A DNA stretch of 9,198 bases from Lachnospiraceae bacterium (GCA_004552595.1 SFNX01000088.1:1-9198), one strand, 5' to 3'; numbered from the stretch's first letter, positions 1-5,552 are shown. Notes: generated by a model not told the origin, from the letters alone. A program made the numbers and translations.

Positions 1-112
1 ATCAATGAACGCTTCAAACGCTGCTGAGCTCCTTTCAAAGGATGACATCGACGGCGGACTTATCGGTGGTGCTTCACTTAAGCCAGACTTCGGCCAGATT
101 GTTAATGCATAA
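1..112 (+). CDS. tpiA: Triosephosphate isomerase, C-terminal fragment (5' end outside the window)
   Basis: Reading from base 2, the last 36 codons give S-MNASNAAELLSKDDIDGG followed by LIGGASLKPDFGQIVNA and a TAA stop at 110-112. This is the hallmark C-terminus of TpiA, which interconverts dihydroxyacetone phosphate and glyceraldehyde 3-phosphate in cytosolic glycolysis. The GG-S-M-N segment and the IGGASL loop are the conserved phosphate-gripping loops of the (beta/alpha)8 barrel. Only the last part of the roughly 250-residue enzyme is visible, so nothing can be said about its promoter or operon partners. It is the housekeeping anchor on the left edge; the DNA after it is accessory in character. 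Confidence 0.95.
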   Translation, partial: SMNASNAAELLSKDDIDGGLIGGASLKPDFGQIVNA

Positions 113-260
113 TTATGTAAACCTACAATGAATGTAAATGGCTATTTTACAGACGTTTAGCAGTGTATAGCGAAATAACAAAAGACTTATGTAAATCATT
201 ATAGAGTGCGATGAGTAATTGGCGCATCCATAATATGATGGTTTATAATTAACAAATATA
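113..260. other. Intergenic region after tpiA, no gene seen
   Basis: AT-rich DNA with only very short open frames (for example about 10 codons from the ATG near 130) and no ribosome binding site. Two TATAAT-like hexamers occur at 244-249 and 257-262, but neither has a convincing -35 partner at 16-18 bp. A transcript starting there would run straight into the hairpin at 261-288. I see no function beyond 3' untranslated sequence. Confidence 0.5.
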
Positions 261-300
261 ATGGTGCCCTGGCATACCAGGGCGCCATATCTATTTCATA
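261..300 (+). terminator. Probable terminator hairpin of the tpiA transcript
   Basis: ATGGTGCCCTGG (261-272) pairs with CCAGGGCGCCAT (277-288) around a CATA loop. The 12-bp stem has one G-T wobble. The downstream tail (atctatttcatatttt) is T-rich but not a clean T run. The position, 150 bp after the tpiA stop, suits the end of the glycolytic transcript and would insulate the repeat array from it. Confidence 0.7.
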
Positions 301-343
301 TTTTAGAGCAGTTCAGCTCACATTTATCTAACAGATTAAAGAA

Positions 344-759
344 TTAGTGCCACAAGGCGAGAAAGCGTACACAGGCACAAACAAACTTAAGCATTCCAGC
401 GAGAAGTTAGTGCCACAAGGCGAGAAAGCGTATACAGGCACAAACAAACTTGAGCATTCCAGCGAGAAGTTAGTGCCACAAAGCGAGAAAGCGTACATAG
501 GCACAAACAAACTTAAGCATTCCAGCGGGAAGTTAGTGCCACAAGGCGAGAAAGCGTACGCAGGCACAAACAAACTTGAGCATTCCAGCGAGAAGTTAGT
601 GCCACAAGGCGAGAAAGCGTACACAGGCACAAACAAACATAAGCATTCCAGCGGGAAGTTAGTGCCACAAGGCGAGAAAGCGTACGCAGGCACAAACAAA
701 CTTAAGCATTCCAGCGGGAAGTTAGTGCCACAAGGCGAGAAAGCGTACACAGGCACAAA
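344..759. repeat. Tandem direct-repeat array, 63-bp unit, 6 full copies plus a 38-nt partial copy
   Basis: Units start at 344, 407, 470, 533, 596, 659 and 722 with an exact 63-bp period and no indels; the last copy stops after unit base 38. Only seven unit positions vary (13, 27, 28, 29, 44, 46, 59). GTGCC (unit 4-8) and GGCAC (unit 31-35) are complementary and invariant in all seven copies, giving a possible 5-bp stem. AACTT (41-45) could also pair with AAGTT across the unit junction. Because 63 is a multiple of 3, long open frames exist on both strands (a 21-residue repeat on +, and others on -). None has a ribosome binding site, and in the longest + frame six of the seven variable positions change the amino acid, so a protein product is unlikely. 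There are no variable spacers, so it is not CRISPR. It may be a repeat RNA, a binding-site array or a selfish repeat. Confidence 0.9.
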
Positions 760-760
760 A

Positions 761-780
761 ATGCAAATGCATATTTTATT
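761..780 (+). other. Short ATGCAAATGCAT palindrome with T-rich tail between array and nuclease gene
   Basis: ATGC AAAT GCAT (761-772) followed by ATTTTATT. A 4-bp stem is very weak for a terminator, but it occupies the place where type III toxin-antitoxin loci carry an attenuating terminator between repeats and toxin. It also lies just before the ribosome binding site of the next gene. The role is inference. Confidence 0.2.
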
Positions 781-785
781 GGGAG

Positions 786-1595
786 GTGAGGCAAATTAGT
801 GATAGAGCAAATAGAATAGATGAATTATTAGCACATAGAATATTATTTCTTAAATCGAATGCTAATACTATAAAAAGACGGCTAGATACATACCAAAAAG
901 GCAATTTGAAAATAAAAAGAGTCAAGAACAAAACCTACTATTGTATTGCTGATGAAAATTCAGGCAAGCAAAGATATATTAATGTTAGTAATATAAAAGA
1001 GGCTCAAAATATAGCGCAACGAGATTATGATTTAAAGTATCTTAAGCATGTAGAAAGTGAAATAAAAGATATAGAAGGATTATTAGCAAAGAAATATTCG
1101 GATAAAGCAAAGAACTGTTATTCGGGTATTAATGAGGGGAGAAAAAAGCTGATTCAGCCATTCGAAATGTCAGATGAAGATTATATTAGGAAATGGTTGG
1201 CAATGCCATATCAGCCTAAAGGATTTACGGAAAACGATATAACAGAATATTATACGGATAAGGGTGAAAGAGTTAGATCAAAGTCAGAGATAATAATAGC
1301 AAATATGCTAAAAACGTTAAATATACCATATAAGTATGAATGCCCATTGAAGATAGGCAATATTCTTCTATATCCTGATTTCACAATTCTTGATGTAAAG
1401 GGACGTCGGGAAAGGTACCTTGAACATTTTGGAATGATGGGAGATTTAGATTATGTCAATAATATGATGTTAAAAATTTCAACATACGAGAAAAATAATA
1501 TTATTATAGGAGATAAATTAATCTGTACATTTGAGTCTGCAAAGCGTCCATTAAACATATCCACATTGAAAAACAAGCTGAGTATGTTATTATAA
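786..1595 (+). CDS. PD-(D/E)XK nuclease-like protein of unknown function; start codon uncertain
   Basis: The frame gives 269 residues if read from GTG 786. The C-terminal half looks like a restriction-endonuclease (PD-(D/E)XK) core: RSKSE (164-168) in a helix, then YKYE, then LLYPDFTILD with D198, then ERYLEHFGMM with E213 and H214. E168, D198 and E213 are the candidate metal-binding residues. I recognise this as a recurrent uncharacterised family in Lachnospiraceae genomes. The N-terminal part (about 1-110) is basic and probably helical. The start is a problem: GGGAGG (781-786) abuts GTG 786 with no spacing. The better-placed GTG 799 lies in another frame that stops after six codons (MIEQIE), though a one-base shift would join MIEQI to DELLAHR. 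Other options are a rare ATT start at 795 or a damaged 5' end. The gene is markedly AT-rich with many ATA and AGA codons, unlike tpiA, which suggests transfer. Substrate unknown. Confidence 0.75.
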   Translation: MRQISDRANRIDELLAHRILFLKSNANTIKRRLDTYQKGNLKIKRVKNKTYYCIADENSGKQRYINVSNIKEAQNIAQRDYDLKYLKHVESEIKDIEGLLAKKYSDKAKNCYSGINEGRKKLIQPFEMSDEDYIRKWLAMPYQPKGFTENDITEYYTDKGERVRSKSEIIIANMLKTLNIPYKYECPLKIGNILLYPDFTILDVKGRRERYLEHFGMMGDLDYVNNMMLKISTYEKNNIIIGDKLICTFESAKRPLNISTLKNKLSMLL

Positions 1596-1660
1596 AAAAG
1601 ACGAAAAATTAAGAAAATTGTATGAAATTCAAATGATTTCAATTTGACGAGGTATTTAAC

Positions 1661-1810
1661 ATGAGCGATAAGGATATTGTTATTAATGATATAGATGCAG
1701 GAAATACCCCATGTCAGGTATGTTTTCCGAGGCTGGTTTGTCAGAAAGAAACCGGAAAATTTAATCTTATTGATCAATCAGGAACATGTAAGGTAAATAT
1801 TATTGAGTAA
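1661..1810 (+). CDS. Small hypothetical protein, 49 residues, four cysteines
   Basis: ATG 1661 is preceded by GAGG (1649-1652) at 8-nt spacing, and the frame closes with TAA at 1808-1810. The product begins MSDKDIVINDIDAGNTP and carries cysteines at 18, 21, 27 and 43. The C-x2-C pair at 18-21 and the two later cysteines could form a small metal site, but the spacing matches no family I recognise. It lies 65 bp after the nuclease-like gene with no terminator between them and ends just before one (1820-1858), so it is probably the last gene of that transcript. It could be an accessory or immunity partner of the nuclease-like protein, or a remnant of a larger gene. No function is assigned. Confidence 0.5.
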   Translation: MSDKDIVINDIDAGNTPCQVCFPRLVCQKETGKFNLIDQSGTCKVNIIE

Positions 1811-1819
1811 ATTAGTGAG

Positions 1820-1858
1820 AACCTGTTATGTGTTATGTGCATAGCAGGTTATCTTTTT
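1820..1858 (+). terminator. Rho-independent terminator after the nuclease/small-ORF unit
   Basis: AACCTGTTATG (1820-1830) pairs with CATAGCAGGTT (1840-1850), an 11-bp stem with one wobble and a 9-nt loop, followed by ATCTTTTT. It separates the repeat/nuclease unit from the HTH/RhuM cassette. Confidence 0.85.
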
Positions 1859-1860
1859 GA

Positions 1861-1889
1861 TTGACATTACAGCAAAGCTGTACTAAAAT
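1861..1889 (+). promoter_or_regulatory. Sigma-70 type promoter of the HTH/RhuM-Fic cassette
   Basis: A perfect -35 TTGACA (1861-1866) and a -10 TAAAAT (1884-1889) are separated by exactly 17 bp. Transcription should start near 1896, giving a leader of about 25 nt before the HTH gene. It lies directly after the preceding terminator, which supports an independent transcription unit. Confidence 0.85.
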
Positions 1890-1907
1890 TAGTGAAGCAA
1901 TGCTGTA
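1868..1907 (+). promoter_or_regulatory. Putative twin operator for autoregulation by the HTH protein
   Basis: TACAGC AAA GCTGTA (1868-1882) is a perfect 6+3+6 palindrome filling the space between -35 and -10. A second copy, AGCAATGCTGTA (1896-1907), matches AGCAAAGCTGTA (1871-1882) at 11 of 12 positions, 25 bp downstream, and touches the AGGAGG ribosome binding site. A repressor bound at the first site would block polymerase. XRE-type antitoxins commonly repress their own operons this way; that the downstream HTH protein binds here is inference. Confidence 0.55.
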
Positions 1908-1919
1908 GGAGGCTATTAG

Positions 1920-2180
1920 ATGAATGATATTTCAATAGATATAAATAAAGATGAAACAGAGGCGCAGCGCCTTGGAAGAATGATTAAGTATTTGAGATTA
2001 TCTACAGGAATGAAGAGAGAGGATTTTGCAAATTATTTTCATATTCCACTTGGTACTGTACGAGATTGGGAGCAGGGGAAGCGTAAGATGCCTGAGTATG
2101 TCTATGAATTGATTGCGTATAAAGCATCTAAGGAATTATTAAGGGAGAAGGAGGAGAATATGGATGAGAAAAACAAATGA
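1920..2180 (+). CDS. XRE-family helix-turn-helix DNA-binding protein, 86 residues (antitoxin-like)
   Basis: ATG 1920 follows AGGAGG (1907-1912) at 7-nt spacing. Residues 17-60 fit a five-helix XRE/Cro HTH: RLGRMIKYLRLSTGMKREDF, then the turn and recognition helix PLGTVRDWEQGKRKMP (43-58). The C-terminal tail (about 70-86) is highly charged and probably helical. It is the first gene after a strong promoter with a palindromic operator and overlaps the next gene by 17 nt (ATG 2164 lies inside its end), indicating translational coupling. By context it is the likely repressor and antitoxin of the RhuM-Fic protein; that partnership is inferred from gene order, not shown by the sequence. Confidence 0.85.
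   Translation: MNDISIDINKDETEAQRLGRMIKYLRLSTGMKREDFANYFHIPLGTVRDWEQGKRKMPEYVYELIAYKASKELLREKEENMDEKNK
2148..2156 (+). promoter_or_regulatory. Ribosome binding site fixing the rhuM/fic start at ATG 2164
   Basis: AAGGAGGAG lies inside the 3' end of the HTH gene. GGAGG (2150-2154) is 9 nt from ATG 2164, the frame that encodes the family-typical N-terminus MRKTNEIVLFETED. This site shows that the true gene starts here and not at the internal ATG 2247, which has no comparable site. Confidence 0.7.
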
Positions 2181-3122
2181 GATTGTATTATTTGAAACGG
2201 AAGATAGGTCAATTACACTATCTGTACCCGTTGAACATGAGACAGTATGGGAAGTCAAATGGCAGAATTGTTTGGTAGAGATGTTAAGACCATAGGTAAG
2301 CATATTAATAATGCTTTGAAAGAGGAATTAGATACTCAAGAGGTTGTCGCAAAAATTGCGACAACCACTAAGCACGGAGCTATAGAAGATAAAACTCAAA
2401 CACATATGGTTGAACATTATAATCTTGATGTCATTATTTCCGTCGGTTATAGAGTGAAATCTAAGCGAGGAGTGGAATTCCGTAAGTGGGCCAATTCTAT
2501 ATTAAAGAAATATATAATTGATGGTTATGCTATAAACGAAAAGAGGTTACAGGCTCTTGAGAAAACTGTTGATATCCAGACAAGAATGATAGCGGATGCA
2601 CTAGATGTAGAAGAAGCGGATGTACTCAGAGCAGTAAATGAATATACTGAAGCATTGTTACTTTTAGATAAGTACGATCACCAGGCTTTAGAAAAACCAG
2701 ATGGAGCTGTTCCGATTTATAGGATTACATATGAAGACTGCAAAGAGATGGTCGGTAAAATGAGAGATTCCTTTGATACGGATGTGTTTGGTGTTGAAAA
2801 GGAAGCTGGTAAAGTTGCAGGTATAATTGCTGCTGTATATCAGAGTGTGTTTGGAGAAGATGCATATCCTTCGATAGAGGAAAAGGCAGCAAATCTGCTT
2901 TATTTTATGATAAAAGACCATCCTTATGCAGATGGATGTAAAAGAATAGCAGCATCCCTGTTCCTGGAATTTTTAGACAGAAATAATACATTGTTTGTTG
3001 ATGGAACGAAGAGACTTAGTGATGGGACGCTAGTTGCTATTACGTTAATGATAGCGGAGTCAAAGCCAGATGAGAAAGATGTAATGGTGAAAATGGTTAT
3101 GAACCTATTGTCGTTAAGTTAA
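2164..3122 (+). pseudogene. rhuM: RhuM-like / Fic-Doc domain protein, frameshifted near codon 29
   Basis: ATG 2164 opens a 43-codon frame (stop 2293-2295) whose first 29 residues, ending SVPVEHETVW, are the usual start of RhuM 'virulence protein' relatives. At 2251 the homology jumps to the frame of 2247-3122 (SQMAELFGRDVKTIGKHI). From memory the family has about five residues between ETVW and MAELF; here 8 nt remain, which fits a loss of 7 nt. The rest is intact: RhuM region with HYNLDVIISVGYRVKSKRG (57-75 of the downstream frame) and FRKWANSILKKYIIDGYAIN, a helical linker, then a Fic/Doc domain with HPYADGCKRIAASLF (225-239). Fic proteins transfer AMP or phosphate to targets; Doc is a toxin. 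The usual Asn of DGNKR is Cys here (C231). An internal ATG (2247 or 2259) could still yield about 290 residues. It is either a pseudogene, phase-variable, or a sequencing artefact. Confidence 0.75.
2342..2366. repeat. Perfect 11-bp inverted repeat inside the rhuM/fic coding region
   Basis: GGTTGTCGCAA (2342-2352) and TTGCGACAACC (2356-2366) are exact reverse complements separated by AAA. The segment encodes VVAKIATT, a stretch I expect to be variable but present in RhuM proteins, so it is part of the gene and not an insertion. In mRNA it would form a stable hairpin about 95 nt after the internal ATG 2247. Confidence 0.7.
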
Positions 3123-3173
3123 ATTGGAAAGCAAATTGTACATATCGTTAACGCATAATTTGATTAATGTTTA

Positions 3174-3200
3174 AGGCACTCCATTAGGAGCGCCTTTTTT
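3174..3200 (+). terminator. Rho-independent terminator of the HTH/RhuM-Fic cassette
   Basis: AGGCACTCC (3174-3182) and GGAGCGCCT (3187-3195) form a 9-bp stem with one A-C mismatch and an ATTA loop, followed by six T residues (3195-3200). Confidence 0.85.
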
Positions 3201-3220
3201 ATCAGATAAAAAAAGAAAGA

Positions 3221-3240
3221 ATTAATACAAATTGATACAA
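3221..3240 (+). promoter_or_regulatory. Tandem 10-bp repeat just upstream of the MATE promoter
   Basis: ATTAATACAA and ATTGATACAA stand head to tail (9 of 10 identical), one helical turn apart and directly before the -35 region near 3245. This is a plausible regulator-binding or UP-like element; the AT-richness of the region means chance is possible. Confidence 0.3.
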
Positions 3241-3245
3241 ATCTC

Positions 3246-3273
3246 TTGTTCTTATTCTCATATAAAGTATAAT
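3246..3273 (+). promoter_or_regulatory. Promoter of the MATE-sortase operon
   Basis: A consensus -10 TATAAT (3268-3273) with a weak -35 TTGTTC (3246-3251) at 16-bp spacing. Transcription would begin near 3280, leaving a very short leader before ATG 3295. Confidence 0.6.
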
Positions 3274-3294
3274 AACGAATAGTGGGATTTGATT

Positions 3295-4656
3295 ATGAAT
3301 AATGGGAATAGTAGAAAACAGAATAATGTAATGGACATGACTGAGGGGAACATCACGAAGCAGCTTATGCTCTTTTCGGTTCCGATGCTCCTTGGGAATC
3401 TATTTCAGCAGATATATAATCTTGTGGATTCGGTTGTAGTCGGTAGGGTAGTAGGACCGAATGCATTGGCAGCGATTGGTGCTACGGGTTCGGTTACATT
3501 TTTATTTATTGCGCTGTGCAACGGCATGGGTTCGGGCGGAGGCATTGTTGTGTCTCAGAAATTTGGCGCGAAAGATGAAACAGGTGTCAGAAAATCACTT
3601 ACAAATGCGGCATATCTTATGATGGGTATGGCGGTTATTGTATGTGTTATTTCTTATTTATTAACTCCTACAATACTTACATTACTTAAAACACCATCTG
3701 ATATTATTAGCGATGCAATTAGCTATATGAGAATGATGTGCTTAGGGCTCCCACTGGTTGCAATATACAATTATTCGTCATTTATGCTAAGGGCACTTGG
3801 CGATTCGAGAGGACCGTTATACTTCCTCATTGTTTCGTGTCTTATTAATGTTGTTTTAGATATTTTATTTGTAAAAGTTCTTGGAATGTCCGTTTTTGGC
3901 GCAGCCTTGGCGACTGTCATTTCACAGTTTATCGCAGGGGCAGGCTGCATTGTGTACTCAGTTAAGACTAATGAATTCTTCAGATTAAGCAAGGAAGACT
4001 ATAATACAGATAAGAAGATTGTATATGATACAGTAAGACTTGGCGTTCCGATGTCACTTCAGTTTTCGATGATTGCAATTTCGTGCATGGGCCTTCAGGC
4101 AGTTGTCAATTCGTTCGGTTCTGTTGCCGTTGCCGCATTTACCGCGACAAGCAGAATTGAGCAGCTTGTGCACCAGCCATACACATCGCTTGGTACTGCA
4201 CTTGCCACATTCACTGGCCAGAATTATGGTGCAAGGCAAGATTCAAGAATTAAGGAAGGATTCAAAAAAAGTACGATAATAATGCTTACCATGTCAGTAA
4301 TTCTTCTTATTATAATGCAAATTGGCGGCAAAGCTATTGTGTCGCTATTTGTTTCAGATAGCGCCGTAATTGAAATGGGTGCTAAGGGACTTAAAATCAC
4401 AAGTCTTTTCTATGCAGTTCTTGGCATGATTTATGTCACAAGAGGAACGCAGAATGGACTTGGAGATGCACTATTTGCATTTATTAATGGAATTGTTGAG
4501 GTTATTGCAAGAATTATACTGCCGGCATTTTTAGTAGCAATTCCTGCACTTAATGTGTATGGAATATGGTGGTCAGCAGGTCTTGTATGGTTTGTAAGTG
4601 CAGTGTTCTGTTTAATGAGATATATAAGTTTCAATAAAAAGCATCCAATGGAATAA
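3295..4656 (+). CDS. MATE family multidrug/toxin efflux transporter, 453 residues
   Basis: The protein opens with the typical MDMTEGNITKQLMLFSVPML then LGNLFQQIYNLVDSVVVGR, with N42 and D45 in helix 1 where MATE carriers keep polar residues. About twelve hydrophobic segments follow in two halves; the second begins near YDTVRLGVPMSLQFSMIAIS, and the GTALATFTGQNYGA signature is present. Length matches the family norm (about 440-480). MATE proteins export organic cations, drugs or metabolites across the cytoplasmic membrane using Na+ or H+ gradients; the substrate cannot be read from sequence. I chose ATG 3295, 8 nt after GTGGG, over TTG 3289, which is too close to that site. The sortase gene starts 12 nt after its stop, so they are probably co-transcribed. 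Confidence 0.93.
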   Translation: MNNGNSRKQNNVMDMTEGNITKQLMLFSVPMLLGNLFQQIYNLVDSVVVGRVVGPNALAAIGATGSVTFLFIALCNGMGSGGGIVVSQKFGAKDETGVRKSLTNAAYLMMGMAVIVCVISYLLTPTILTLLKTPSDIISDAISYMRMMCLGLPLVAIYNYSSFMLRALGDSRGPLYFLIVSCLINVVLDILFVKVLGMSVFGAALATVISQFIAGAGCIVYSVKTNEFFRLSKEDYNTDKKIVYDTVRLGVPMSLQFSMIAISCMGLQAVVNSFGSVAVAAFTATSRIEQLVHQPYTSLGTALATFTGQNYGARQDSRIKEGFKKSTIIMLTMSVILLIIMQIGGKAIVSLFVSDSAVIEMGAKGLKITSLFYAVLGMIYVTRGTQNGLGDALFAFINGIVEVIARIILPAFLVAIPALNVYGIWWSAGLVWFVSAVFCLMRYISFNKKHPME

Positions 4657-4668
4657 AAGGGGTAATAC

Positions 4669-5496
4669 ATGTCAAAGCTTGAAAAGGTAATAATTGTAAT
4701 TGCATCACTTGCTGCGCTGACGGCTGCATTTATGATATTTAAGACTGCAAGGGATTATAAAGCTGCTAGTGATGAATATGATTCATTGAGGCAATATGCA
4801 TCTGAAGAAGTAAGTACTACTGACACAGCAGAGAAGGTTAGCGACATTAAGCCGATTGAGCTTGAAGAAGCAGAGGAGAGAAAAGAGCTTAAGTCAAATG
4901 AGAACCGTGAAGACTTCCCGGAAATGGAAGTTGACTTTAAAGCATTAAGGGAAAAGAATCCGGATACAGTAGGATGGCTTTATGTCGGTTCGTGCGGTAT
5001 TTCATATCCGATTGTACAGGGTGAAGACAATGATTATTACATGAATCATACATTTGAGGGTACAGTCAACTCATCAGGCGCAATAATAATGGATTATCGT
5101 GATGATAAGTATCTTAAGGATTGGAATACATTTATTTATGGACATAATATGAAAAACGGTTCAATGTTTGGCTCATTAAAAAAGCTTCTTAATGACGAGA
5201 CGCTTTATGATAGTGATCCATATATATATGTATATTTGCCGGGTTACATATATAGATACAAAATTTTCTCATATTATAAGGATAAGCCTGATTCTAAGAT
5301 GTACTGGACTGCAGATACGTTACAGGAATACCGCCAGTATATAAGAGATGCACTTTCTTTATCAGTAAGAGACTTGGGAGTTGAGACATCAGAAGAAAAC
5401 AATATGGTTACACTTGTTACATGTTCGGGCTCAGGCGCAGGAAAAATGAGATTTTTTGTACATGGTGAGTTTATTGACAGATATAAAATCAAATAA
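4669..5496 (+). CDS. srtB: Class B sortase, 275 residues
   Basis: Sortases are membrane-anchored cysteine transpeptidases that cut a C-terminal sorting motif and join the protein to peptidoglycan or to pilin subunits. Residues 6-25 form the N-terminal membrane anchor (KVIIVIASLAALTAAFMIF). A charged linker (about 45-90) leads to the catalytic barrel: GWLYVGSCGISYPIVQGEDN, then FIYGHNM with catalytic H159, LVTCSGSG with catalytic C252, and MRFFVHGEF with R261. The Cys-to-Arg spacing of nine and the YYMNHTF element match class B. Start ATG 4669 follows AAAAGGGG at 6-nt spacing, 12 nt after the MATE gene. The large secreted protein downstream is the obvious candidate substrate. Confidence 0.93.
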   Translation: MSKLEKVIIVIASLAALTAAFMIFKTARDYKAASDEYDSLRQYASEEVSTTDTAEKVSDIKPIELEEAEERKELKSNENREDFPEMEVDFKALREKNPDTVGWLYVGSCGISYPIVQGEDNDYYMNHTFEGTVNSSGAIIMDYRDDKYLKDWNTFIYGHNMKNGSMFGSLKKLLNDETLYDSDPYIYVYLPGYIYRYKIFSYYKDKPDSKMYWTADTLQEYRQYIRDALSLSVRDLGVETSEENNMVTLVTCSGSGAGKMRFFVHGEFIDRYKIK

Positions 5497-5520
5497 TACA
5501 ACAAAATTGTTATTATTACG

Positions 5521-5551
5521 TTATTATTTCCGGAAAAATGCCAAATAATAA
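5521..5551. repeat. AT-rich inverted repeat after srtB
   Basis: TTATTATTT (5521-5529) and AAATAATAA (5543-5551) are exact reverse complements with a 13-nt loop. This is a weak structure that may simply extend or protect the 3' end of the srtB transcript ahead of the real terminator. Confidence 0.4.
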
Positions 5552-5552
5552 G

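Noticed and set aside
328..756. 142-residue and 60-residue cysteine/phenylalanine-rich repeat proteins on the minus strand
   Set aside because: They are open only because the repeat period is a multiple of three. They have no ribosome binding site, and the substitutions between units change residues.
344..759. CRISPR array
   Set aside because: The whole 63-bp unit repeats with few substitutions; there are no unique spacers and no cas genes in the window.
344..759. Self-cleaving ribozyme (hammerhead-like) in each repeat
   Set aside because: The CUGAUGA and GAAA core arrangement is absent, and only short stems can be drawn.
347..799. 150-residue repeat protein on the plus strand (21-residue unit)
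   Set aside because: No ribosome binding site before the GTG at 347, six of seven variable positions are non-synonymous, and it overlaps the next gene's ribosome binding site. Kept only as an alternative reading of the array.
1616..1645. Weak inverted repeat TGAAAT/ATTTCA between the nuclease-like gene and the small ORF as a terminator
   Set aside because: A 6-bp AT-only stem with no T run after it; unlikely to terminate transcription.
1451..1777. 108-residue minus-strand frame opposite the nuclease-like gene and small ORF
   Set aside because: Antisense to two better supported frames, no ribosome binding site, and the sequence looks like a random AT-rich translation.
3771..4670. Several 60-80 residue frames within and opposite the MATE gene
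   Set aside because: They overlap a clear full-length transporter frame and have no start signals or recognisable features.
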